Assembly: GCF_002001015.1 (NCBI RefSeq)
Contig: NZ_MUNO01000045.1
Location: forward strand, 186,001 to 250,000
Direction of reading: 5' to 3'
Length of the DNA stretch: 64,000 bases
Origin: Polaromonas sp. A23
Lineage (GTDB): Bacteria > Pseudomonadota > Gammaproteobacteria > Burkholderiales > Burkholderiaceae_C
A model generated the notes under the pieces. The model was not told where the DNA came from, did no database searches, and saw only the letters and a program-made list of their open reading frames with translations. Both the position numbers and the translations under genes were made by a program. How positions within the stretch are numbered: the first letter of the stretch is position 1; the number at the start of each line of letters is the position of its first letter. Shown here in pieces: positions 56,453 to 64,000 of this stretch.

Positions 56453-57199
56453 ATGTACATCCAACCCCGCACTGTAAAGCTCGAAGACTGCGATTTTTAC
56501 CATTCGTTCACGCTGCCGGAGGGAGAGGTCGTCGGGCAATGGGACCTCCGCGATAACTGGCAGCCCTACCTCGGCCATGTTGATTTTTCCGGACGATCGG
56601 TGCTGGAGATCGGCCCGGCCAGCGGATTTTTGTCTTTTTGCATGGAACGCGCGGGCGCCCAGGTCACGGCGCTGGAACCACCCATGTCGCACCTCTGGGA
56701 CGTGGTGCCGTCGCAGGGCGTTGACATCCCCGCCTGGCGCGCCGACTTCTCCAAAGGTATCGAACGTGTTCGCAATTCCTTCTGGTACGCGCACGCCATG
56801 ATGAAGTCGACGGTGCGCATGGTTGAAGTCGAACCGTACAGGATTCCCGACACCCTGGGCAGCTTTGATGTCGGTCTGCTGGCAGCCGTGCTGCTGCACT
56901 GCAGGCGGCCGTTTGACCTTCTGGAAAGCGTGGCCGCGCGAACACGCAAGACCATCATCGTGACAGAGGTTTACGACGCCTCGCTGGGCGAGCAGGCCGC
57001 CTGCGCATTTTTACCGCACCGCGGTGTCGACCAGGTGCACACCTGGTGGCATTTCACGCCACAGTTTTTTATCTCGGCGCTGGAGCTTTTGGGTTTTACC
57101 GAGGCGAGGGTTGTTTTTCACACCCAGCCGCAACCGGCGGCGGGGGGCAGGTCTGTCGAGCTCTTCACCGTGGTGTGCGAACGGCCGGGCCATGCCTGA
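56453..57199 (+). CDS. SAM-dependent methyltransferase
   Basis: A 248-residue methyltransferase with SAM loop VLEIGPASGFLSF, acidic end of strand 2 in VTALEPP, and SFDVGLLAAVLLHCRRPFD. The N-terminal DCDFYHSFTLPEGEVVGQWD resembles methyltransferases of polysaccharide clusters. Its stop overlaps the next gene start by 8 bp. Confidence 0.85.
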   Translation: MYIQPRTVKLEDCDFYHSFTLPEGEVVGQWDLRDNWQPYLGHVDFSGRSVLEIGPASGFLSFCMERAGAQVTALEPPMSHLWDVVPSQGVDIPAWRADFSKGIERVRNSFWYAHAMMKSTVRMVEVEPYRIPDTLGSFDVGLLAAVLLHCRRPFDLLESVAARTRKTIIVTEVYDASLGEQAACAFLPHRGVDQVHTWWHFTPQFFISALELLGFTEARVVFHTQPQPAAGGRSVELFTVVCERPGHA

Positions 57200-58130
57200 C
57201 GCCGATTTGTCCGCCATGCTGGATGCCACCTGGGGCGACCCCGGCACCTGGGTGGCCAATGGCCAGCAATGGACGCACCTGGAGGAAATCCATCACATGA
57301 TCAACCGCCGCGTGAGCGGTGACCCAGCGGTCAAACCGCTGGCCTGGTTTGGCAAGCGACTGGCCGACGCCGACTGTTTGCCGCTGCGCCGCATCCTGGT
57401 GCTCGGCTGCGGCGCCGGCCATCTGGAACGTGAACTGCACGGCCTCGGCTGGGCCCGTGAAATCGTGGCGTTTGACCTATCGCCCAAGGTGCTGGATGTC
57501 GCCCGGAAAAATGCGGCTGGGCTGGACGGCATCAGCTATGTGCTGGCCAGCATGGACGAGCTGCCCGTCGGGCTGGCGCCCTTCCTGCCGGGCAGTTTTG
57601 ATGCGGTGCTGGGCGTGTCCAGCGTTCACCATTGCGCGCAACTGGAAAGGCTGTACGCGTCGGTGGCGCAGCTTCTCACGCCGGACGGCTGGTTTTACCT
57701 GGACGAGTATGTGGGGCCGGACCGCTTTCAGTATTCACAGCGGCACCTGGCACAACTCATCGCATTGGCCAACCTGCTGCCCGAACGCATGCTGGCCAAC
57801 CAGCACGGTGTGGTCAAAAATGGCTTTCGCGCGCCCACGGTGGCCGAGGTGGTGGCGGTGGACCCGAGCGAGGCAGTGCGCTCTTCAAGCATCCTGCCCC
57901 TGTTGCCAAACTACTTTCAGGTGGTGGCCCAGCGTCCTTATGGCGGATCATTGCTGCATGTGCTGCTGGCCGAGGTTGCGCAGAATTTTCAGGCGCCTGA
58001 GGCCAAGCCCTGGCTCCAGGCGCTCATCGACGCCGAGGACGACCTGGACCGGCTGGGCCGGCTGGAACATCATTTCAGCTGCGTGATTGCGCGCCAGCGT
58101 CCTCACCAGAACCAGTTAACCAGCGCCTGA
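57192..58130 (+). CDS. SAM-dependent methyltransferase
   Basis: A 312-residue methyltransferase (ILVLGCGAGHLERELHGLGW, IVAFDLSPKVLDVARKNAAG, FDAVLGVSSVHHC, YLDEYVGPDRFQYS). Start ATG at 57192 overlaps the previous gene. Likely co-transcribed and acting on the same glycan. Its 3' end overlaps the oppositely oriented gene at 58075 by 56 bp. Confidence 0.85.
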   Translation: MPDADLSAMLDATWGDPGTWVANGQQWTHLEEIHHMINRRVSGDPAVKPLAWFGKRLADADCLPLRRILVLGCGAGHLERELHGLGWAREIVAFDLSPKVLDVARKNAAGLDGISYVLASMDELPVGLAPFLPGSFDAVLGVSSVHHCAQLERLYASVAQLLTPDGWFYLDEYVGPDRFQYSQRHLAQLIALANLLPERMLANQHGVVKNGFRAPTVAEVVAVDPSEAVRSSSILPLLPNYFQVVAQRPYGGSLLHVLLAEVAQNFQAPEAKPWLQALIDAEDDLDRLGRLEHHFSCVIARQRPHQNQLTSA

Positions 58131-58941
58131 CCCAGTCGTAGTCGTTGGCCCCCAAAGGGCGCGCCGCAAATTCCGGCCGTTCGATAACCTTGTCTGCTGC
58201 CAGTGCCGCATAGGTCGCCAAAATATCGTCACGCCGGTCACGCAGCCATGTTGATGTGGGGTCCAGGCCTGTGACCAGCGTGAGCCCGGTCGGGGCCACC
58301 GGCAGCGTGACCATCCGCAACTCCGGCCTCAGGCCGCGCAGGCAAGGCACGATCTTCCAGCCATCACCGGTATAAAACCCCGATTGTCGCGTCGGCGAAG
58401 CGGTGAGTTCAGTAAGAGGCAGCGTGTCATGCAGCACGATCAACGCGCCCGGTGCGGCCCACGGCTCCAGCCGGATGAAGTCATCCAGCACGCTTTCGAA
58501 GCGGTGGTCGCCATCGACAAAGGCCAGGTTGAAACCCTGCCTATGCAAGAGGCAGCCGACGGGCGGGGCGCGAAAAAAATCTGCGCTCGACTGCCGGTAA
58601 AGCCGCGTGGGGGCGGTGCAACGGGAAAGCGGGTCGCCCATGGGCGCAGGGTCAATGCCGATGGCTTGTGTTGGCGCTTGGGCCAGCGCAAGTGACTCGC
58701 CTTTTTCGACGCCGATTTCCACATACAGCGCCGGGTGGAGCTGCTGGTGCAGCCATGCCAGCCAGTCGCGGTAGCCGGGGCCTGGCCAGCGCAACCTGGT
58801 CAACGCCACGTGGACCAGGGGCAGATTGGGCTCCAGCACCAGTGCCTGACGCAACACGGCCTCTGCCTGGCCACGGTTACCATCGGCCATCAAGCGGCCA
58901 AAACGCAGTAGCGTGGGCTGCTCCAGCGGGTGGGCCTTCAT
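58075..58941 (-). CDS. Methyltransferase-like protein with short TPR-like start
   Basis: A 288-residue protein. The first 45 residues resemble a TPR helix pair (GNRGQAEAVLRQALVLEPNL). The rest is a Methyltransf_24-type domain: YVEIGVEKGESLALA, IGIDPAP, FNLAFVDGDHRFESVLDDFI and LIVLHDTLP. The start overlaps the stop of the giant glycosyltransferase gene by 4 bp, so both are read together. Probably works on a glycan or glycosyl lipid; target unknown. Confidence 0.8.
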   Translation of the reverse strand: MKAHPLEQPTLLRFGRLMADGNRGQAEAVLRQALVLEPNLPLVHVALTRLRWPGPGYRDWLAWLHQQLHPALYVEIGVEKGESLALAQAPTQAIGIDPAPMGDPLSRCTAPTRLYRQSSADFFRAPPVGCLLHRQGFNLAFVDGDHRFESVLDDFIRLEPWAAPGALIVLHDTLPLTELTASPTRQSGFYTGDGWKIVPCLRGLRPELRMVTLPVAPTGLTLVTGLDPTSTWLRDRRDDILATYAALAADKVIERPEFAARPLGANDYDWVRRWLTGSGEDAGAQSRS

Positions 58942-61900
58942 GCTTGAAGCCCCGGCCCCGGTGGCGGCATGAGTGCGCGGCGCAGGGTTTGGGCAAACAG
59001 CACCGGGTCATAACGCCGCACGCATTGCTCCCACCCTGCGCGTTGCTGGCGTTGCCAGGCCTGGTCATCGACTAGCAGCCTGGCAATGGCCGAAGCAAAG
59101 GTTTGTGCGTCCTTCGCGCCCAGGATATCAACACCGTCGCGCCACTCCAGTTGCCGCACCAGCAAGGCAGAAGCAACGGTTGGCACGCCGCCCGCCACGG
59201 CTTCAATCACCTTCGCCGGTACGCCACCCGCAAACCGCACAGGCGCCACAAATATGCGGGCGGCATCGTAGTGGGGCTCCAGCACCTCCTGCGGCCCCAG
59301 GATGCGGATGTCGGGGCCTGCCGTGGCGGCTATCTTGTGAGAAGTACATACCCCCACCACGGAGAGGATGGGCGGTGTGGGCATGCGCAGGCGCAACAGC
59401 GGCATCACCTTATCAATGAACCACAGCAAGCCATCTTCGTTGGGCGTATCCGGGTGCAGCGCGCCCACAAACAGCAGACCGCGCCGGTTGCCCAGGCCGG
59501 GCGCGTTGCGGCGCACCGCAATGCCGTGACTCAGGATATGGGTGCGATGGCCTGCTGCCTCAAAGTACTTCGCATCGCGGCCGGACACCACCAGCACATC
59601 GCTGGCGTCCGCCGCCAGTGCGATCTCGGTGCTGACCCGGTCATGGGCCGCAGCGCGTGTCAACGGACGGCCCTGTACGCCAGCCATGGCAATCTCGCGC
59701 AGCGCAAACAGCGCCTCGGCATCGTAGACCAGCCGCATGCCTGCAAACAGGTCAGGCCTGCGCGAGCGCAAGGGCTGCAGGGCCTGCAGGTTGGGCGGGC
59801 GGCTGACCACCAGCACGTCGTACACGCCCTGCCTGCCCTCCAGAAAATCCTCCAGCCCCGCCAGCCCGTAGCCCATGGCAACTTCGACGCTTTGCGGCAG
59901 AGAGGCATAAACCGCGCGCCAGTCGTCATGCGGTGTCCATAGCGGAAACAGTGTGACCGGCCAATCCTGCAGCGCCTGCAGCATGAGCCGGGCCCGGGGC
60001 AGGCCGCCGCCCTTGAACATGTGCGGGACTTCGTTGTCGATGACAAGAATGCGCGGGCGGCGCGGGCGATCTTCCGGCGAGAGCCAGCGGTCACCGTCGA
60101 GCCGCTGCGGTGCAAGCGCGGGCTGGTGTTTCAGCCAGTCGCCGTGGCGATTGAAGAACAGGTCGCGGTTGCGTTCCATCAAGATTTGGGCGCTGTTACC
60201 TGGGGCGCTTCCGCCCTCTAAATGCTCCAACAGTACCGCGGGTTCGTAAACCACGCACAGCCCCGCCTGCCAGACACGCAAACAATAGTCGGTGTCTTCG
60301 TAGTACGCCGGTGCATAGGCTTCATCAAAGCCGCCCAGCATGCGCCACAAGGCAAGAGGCGTGACGAGAAAAACACCGGATACATAGTCGGTTGTGCGCC
60401 TTGCGCGCGCGGCATGGCAAAAGGGGTCTTCGCCGCGCCCTATGCCCACCGTAAAACCGTTGCTGAAAATGACGTTGCCGGCTTCCTGCAATCCGCCATC
60501 GGTCAGCACCACACGGCCGCCCAGCACGCCAATGCTGGGGTCGGCCTGCATCGCGCGCTGCGCGGTCGCCAGCGCGCCTTCCTGCAAAATCGCGTCGCTG
60601 TTGAGAAAGACCAGGTAACGGCCGGTGGCCAACGCGGCACCCTGGCGCGCGGCGCGGATGAAGCCGGCATTGTCGGTATTGCGGATGACCTTTGCACCGC
60701 TTGTTCTTTCAAGCAATTCCGTTGTGTTGTCACCCGAGGCGTTGTCAATGATGATGGTTTCAAACTGCACGCCGCGCTGGTCTGCCAAAGCCTGCAAGGT
60801 GCGCAATGACAATCCAGCCTGGTTAAACAGCACGATCACCACGGACAGGTCTGGCATTGCGCCTGTGGCAGACACCGGCAACTCAATGCTGCGCGGCCGT
60901 GCCAGCCAGTTGGTCAGCGCCCATTGCGCATGCGCCTTGGTGCGGGCCTTGCCATCAGGCGCTTCTGCAATGGGCGCGCTGTCGGCTTTGAGGCGCGCAC
61001 AGATCTGCTCTATCTGCGCGGCAACGCGACGGCCGTCCACGAGCGGTGACTGGCTGATGCGGCCCCGCAAGCTCTGGCGGTGTACGGTCAATGCGGCCCG
61101 ATCCCCGGCCAGTGACACGGCAAGCGCGCAAAAATCAGCTTCGTCATCGCAGACCCATTGCGGAAAATTGAGTGCCGTCAGAATGGATGCGCCTTGCCGC
61201 GCGCCAGCCCATTCACCTGCCAACGTTACGACTGGCACGCCCATCCACAATGGATCGAGCAGACTCAGGCCGCCACCACCATTCAACGCGTCCAAAACCA
61301 CGTCGATGCGTGCGAACCACGCCAGGTAAGCCGCGTGCGGCTGGAAGGGATCAAAAAACACCCTGCTGGCATCAACGCCCCGCGAACGCATGCGCGACAG
61401 GATGTCACGGCGCAAAGGCCAATCGTCCGCCACGGCACCCATAAAACGGATGGTGGATGCCGGTGTGGCCGCCACGATGCGGGCGAATGCGTCAAGGCAA
61501 GCCTCACTCAACCTGAGGCTGCGGACACAGACACCATAGGTCACATAACCATGGCTGAGCGCAGGCACCGGGCGAGGCTCAGGAGCTGCCGGCGGCGGGT
61601 CCCAGCACCACCGCCCGCCTTCGAGACGAAAGACAGCCTCATCGTACAGACCCGTTTTGTCCTGGGGAATTGAAATCTCGTCGGCCAGCAATCCGTCGAA
61701 CAGGCCGCCCGCGCTGCCCCAGCAACCCAGCCAGCCCAGCTGGACCGGCGCGAGCCGGCGCGCGTAAGCCTGCAGCAATTCGAACTGCCCTTCAAAAGGG
61801 TGCAGCCCGCCCGTGTCGATCACCACATCAATGCGGTTGGCAGCGCAGGAGCCGGCCAGGGTTTCAGGCACCAGCGGCTGAACGTGCACATGAAGCGGCA

Positions 61901-64000
61901 AGTCGGCACAGGGCTGGTTTGTATAGACAAATACCTGCGCCTCGTCAGCCGAATGCGCGGCCAGCACGCGGCGCAGCAGGCTTTGGTGCAACTGGCTCAC
62001 CACGTAGGCAATTCGCGGCCGATGGTCGGCGACGCGTTGCTGTACTGGTATGGGATGGGCAGGAAACGGCGCCAGGCCGCTGCGCAGTTTGAGTCCACGG
62101 TACCAGTCGCGCGCCTGCCGCTTCAGGGTCGCCGCATCCGCCTGCATCGACAGTGATGCGGCGTAAAGTGCCGCCGTCGCCATCCAGTCGTCCGCCTCAA
62201 GGTCTTCGCACGCCGCGCTTGCCAGCAGCCTGAAACAGGGCTGGCTTTGGGTATGCATTGCGCCAGCGACGGCATCACGCCATGCGCCGCGCAAAACCTC
62301 AATGGGCACCAGCGGCAAAGACCGGCGCGCCCGCACGTTGCCCAGGCCGGCCAGGCGCAGGATCACTTTGGCAGCATCGGCATGCCGGCCATCGCGGCGC
62401 AACAATTCTGCACAGGCTTCAAACGCGCCTTCCATGCCGCCCTCGACCATCAGCCTTGCCTTTAAAAGCAGGGCGGGCGGCCATAGGGGGCGCTCTGCAA
62501 GCATGGTGTTGGCGTCCTGCAAACCCGCCGCGAAATGGCCTGCGCGGCGACGCGATTCGGCCAGCTCCAGCCGGGGCAGAAAATCGCCTGGTTTGCATTC
62601 AATCGCGCGCAGGAAAGCCAGTTGTGCCTCGCCATACCTGGCCGCCGTCATCAGCACCCAGCCCAGGTGTCGCAGGCTGTTTGCTTGTCCGGGTTCGAGT
62701 TGCAGGGCCTGGCGCGCAGCCAGTTCCGCGTCCTCTACACGGCGCTGCTTCAGGCGCACATGCGAGAGTGCCAGCCACGCTTCAGCAGATGCCGGCGACT
62801 GGGCCACGGCCCGCTCTGCCCAGGTCTGTGCCTCGGGCAGAAGACCGGCTTTTGCAAAAACCATGGCCGCCTGGGCCTGCACAGCGTGATCGCTGGCCAC
62901 GCGGGTTGTGAGTTGCCTGGCGATATCGACCGCATGGGCCGTGTGCCCCCCATCCAGCGCCAGCCAACATTGCATGCGCAGCGCCTCCAGGTTATGCGGA
63001 TCCAGCCGCAACGCCCTTCGCAAAGTACGTTCAGCGCCTGAGGAGCGGCCTCGTCCCAGTTGGGCCGCGGCCAGCAAGCGCCACAGCTCCGACACCTGCG
63101 GCTGCACCCTGACACGCTTGTGCAATAGGCGGCAGGCCGCCACTGTTTCCTGCAAGTCCAGCAGCACTTGCGCCATCAGCGCATGCGCGGCCGCGTTTTC
63201 AGGCTCCTGCCCCAGCACCCGGTCGAGCAGCAATTTCGCGTCCTCGAACTGTTTGAATCCACGTTTGATCTGTGCACGCCGAAAGATCGCATCCGCCAGC
63301 CCGGGGGCGCGTTCTTGCGCTTTGGACAACGCTTCGTCTGCAGCTTTTAAATCACCCCCATCCTGCAGAAATGCACCCAGCCTGTGCCAGGCTTCGGCAT
63401 TGTCCGGCTGCGCCTTCACCATGTCGCGAGCCTGCCGCAGCGCCAGTCCCGTACGGCCCCGCGCATGCGCAAGCCACATGGTTTCAGCCAGCAGATCAGC
63501 ATTGCCGGGCCATTGCTCCAAGGCCTTGCGCAGCAGCGCGTCCACCTCGTCATGCCGCCGCAAATGCCGAAGGCACTGCGCCAGGCACACATGAAGGCGT
63601 AGCTGCTCAGGCGCCTGAGCATCAAAGCCGCTGATGGCCTCACGGTAGGCATGAGCCGCCTGTCCAATCTCGCCGCGCAACTGCTGTATCCAGCCTGCCT
63701 GCATGAAGCGCTGCGGTGTGCGTGCACGGTGCAGCGCCTGGGCCGCCCAATGGGCCGCATCCTCGATGCGCCCCAGGTCAATCAGCGCCCAGGCCAACGC
63801 GTACGCTGCCTCGTCCAGAGAGGCATCCAGCACGCAGGCGCGCTGAAAAGCCGCAGCAGCGCCGGCGGTATCACCGCCACGCGACAAAAGATACCCTTTG
63901 TACCAATGCAGCACCGCATCGTCTGGTGCGCGGTCAAGGGCGGGCAGCAACACTGCGGCAGCCTCTTCAGTATTGCCGGTTTGAATCAGGAAATAGCCCA
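58938..64000 (-). CDS. Giant TPR / GT41-like / GT2 / GT4 glycosyltransferase (5' end outside window)
   Basis: At least 1,686 residues, open to the right edge of the window, so the true start is missing. The visible N-terminal part (about 500 residues) is a series of TPR units (for example PALDRAPDDAVLHWYKGYLL, LEPGQANSLRHLGWVLMTAA). A SPINDLY/OGT-like GT41 region follows (AYLAWFARIDVVLDALNGGG, SLLDPLWMGVPVVTLAGEWA). Next comes a GT2 domain (LSVVIVLFNQAGLSLRTLQA, FLNSDAILQEG, YYEDTDYCLRVW), and last a GT4-type domain (LLFVGALHPDTPNEDGLLWF, VRFAGGVPAKVIEAVAGGVP). Such multi-enzyme proteins occur in flagellin- or surface-glycan clusters; the acceptor is unknown. Confidence 0.85.
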   Translation of the reverse strand, partial: GYFLIQTGNTEEAAAVLLPALDRAPDDAVLHWYKGYLLSRGGDTAGAAAAFQRACVLDASLDEAAYALAWALIDLGRIEDAAHWAAQALHRARTPQRFMQAGWIQQLRGEIGQAAHAYREAISGFDAQAPEQLRLHVCLAQCLRHLRRHDEVDALLRKALEQWPGNADLLAETMWLAHARGRTGLALRQARDMVKAQPDNAEAWHRLGAFLQDGGDLKAADEALSKAQERAPGLADAIFRRAQIKRGFKQFEDAKLLLDRVLGQEPENAAAHALMAQVLLDLQETVAACRLLHKRVRVQPQVSELWRLLAAAQLGRGRSSGAERTLRRALRLDPHNLEALRMQCWLALDGGHTAHAVDIARQLTTRVASDHAVQAQAAMVFAKAGLLPEAQTWAERAVAQSPASAEAWLALSHVRLKQRRVEDAELAARQALQLEPGQANSLRHLGWVLMTAARYGEAQLAFLRAIECKPGDFLPRLELAESRRRAGHFAAGLQDANTMLAERPLWPPALLLKARLMVEGGMEGAFEACAELLRRDGRHADAAKVILRLAGLGNVRARRSLPLVPIEVLRGAWRDAVAGAMHTQSQPCFRLLASAACEDLEADDWMATAALYAASLSMQADAATLKRQARDWYRGLKLRSGLAPFPAHPIPVQQRVADHRPRIAYVVSQLHQSLLRRVLAAHSADEAQVFVYTNQPCADLPLHVHVQPLVPETLAGSCAANRIDVVIDTGGLHPFEGQFELLQAYARRLAPVQLGWLGCWGSAGGLFDGLLADEISIPQDKTGLYDEAVFRLEGGRWCWDPPPAAPEPRPVPALSHGYVTYGVCVRSLRLSEACLDAFARIVAATPASTIRFMGAVADDWPLRRDILSRMRSRGVDASRVFFDPFQPHAAYLAWFARIDVVLDALNGGGGLSLLDPLWMGVPVVTLAGEWAGARQGASILTALNFPQWVCDDEADFCALAVSLAGDRAALTVHRQSLRGRISQSPLVDGRRVAAQIEQICARLKADSAPIAEAPDGKARTKAHAQWALTNWLARPRSIELPVSATGAMPDLSVVIVLFNQAGLSLRTLQALADQRGVQFETIIIDNASGDNTTELLERTSGAKVIRNTDNAGFIRAARQGAALATGRYLVFLNSDAILQEGALATAQRAMQADPSIGVLGGRVVLTDGGLQEAGNVIFSNGFTVGIGRGEDPFCHAARARRTTDYVSGVFLVTPLALWRMLGGFDEAYAPAYYEDTDYCLRVWQAGLCVVYEPAVLLEHLEGGSAPGNSAQILMERNRDLFFNRHGDWLKHQPALAPQRLDGDRWLSPEDRPRRPRILVIDNEVPHMFKGGGLPRARLMLQALQDWPVTLFPLWTPHDDWRAVYASLPQSVEVAMGYGLAGLEDFLEGRQGVYDVLVVSRPPNLQALQPLRSRRPDLFAGMRLVYDAEALFALREIAMAGVQGRPLTRAAAHDRVSTEIALAADASDVLVVSGRDAKYFEAAGHRTHILSHGIAVRRNAPGLGNRRGLLFVGALHPDTPNEDGLLWFIDKVMPLLRLRMPTPPILSVVGVCTSHKIAATAGPDIRILGPQEVLEPHYDAARIFVAPVRFAGGVPAKVIEAVAGGVPTVASALLVRQLEWRDGVDILGAKDAQTFASAIARLLVDDQAWQRQQRAGWEQCVRRYDPVLFAQTLRRALMPPPGPGLQA

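Overview
The window looks like a chromosomal segment of a high-GC betaproteobacterium, most likely a member of the Comamonadaceae (Polaromonas, Rhodoferax, Variovorax or Acidovorax type). The reasons are the gene order folC-SPOR-cvpA-purF-metZ-gltX, the prfB frameshift site, the argG, murB, yajQ and plsY neighbourhood, and two families of short interspersed repeats that I recall from that family. The genus is inference.

Bases 1 to about 21,270 are an integrated mobile element of the Tn4371/ICE type. Its backbone is read on the minus strand: RepA initiator with iteron-like repeats and a DnaA box, an AlpA-like regulator, a frameshifted DUF2285 gene, two DUF2958 genes around a divergent XRE regulator, DUF736, a FlK-like thioesterase, a ParB-like protein and RadC. 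No integrase or conjugation gene lies in the window, so the rest of the element must be to the left or has been lost.

The cargo (9,372-20,388, plus strand) is the most interesting part. It is an unbroken co-directional run of eight genes: an AAA+ ATPase with a C-terminal HTH, a subtilisin-like S8 protease (an IetAS-like pair), a sigma-70-like protein, an unknown small protein, a 1,147-residue ImmA/IrrE-UvrD-Fe-S-nuclease-like fusion, a double-ubiquitin/E2-like fusion, a JAB/E1 fusion, and a DUF6527 zinc-site protein. Ubiquitin-like conjugation, deconjugation, regulated proteolysis and a DNA-processing helicase are thus combined in one putative anti-phage or stress island. A decayed JetD-like (DUF2220) remnant follows it.

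Bases 21,321-55,180 are core chromosome. They hold tRNA-Asp, tRNA-Glu and tRNA-Ala next to gltX, followed by metZ, purF, cvpA, a SPOR protein and folC. Next come a YffB-like reductase, a glycine-zipper protein, an ECF sigma/anti-sigma pair, ppnP, argG, murB, yajQ, a retropepsin, plsY, a YbaK deacylase, an aldo/keto reductase, an OmpA lipoprotein, an acyl-CoA synthetase and an alpha/beta hydrolase. A two-component module follows (a triple-receiver hybrid kinase, CheR, CheB and a receiver-kinase), with a 167-bp MITE-like element between the first kinase and cheR. The stretch ends with prfB, a lipoprotein, pepN, fbp and tRNA-Thr.

Bases 55,181-64,000 are a glycan-modification cluster: a methyltransferase remnant, four SAM-dependent methyltransferases, and a giant TPR/GT41-like/GT2/GT4 glycosyltransferase that runs off the right edge. 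This is typical of a variable surface-glycan or flagellin-glycosylation locus; the substrate is not known.
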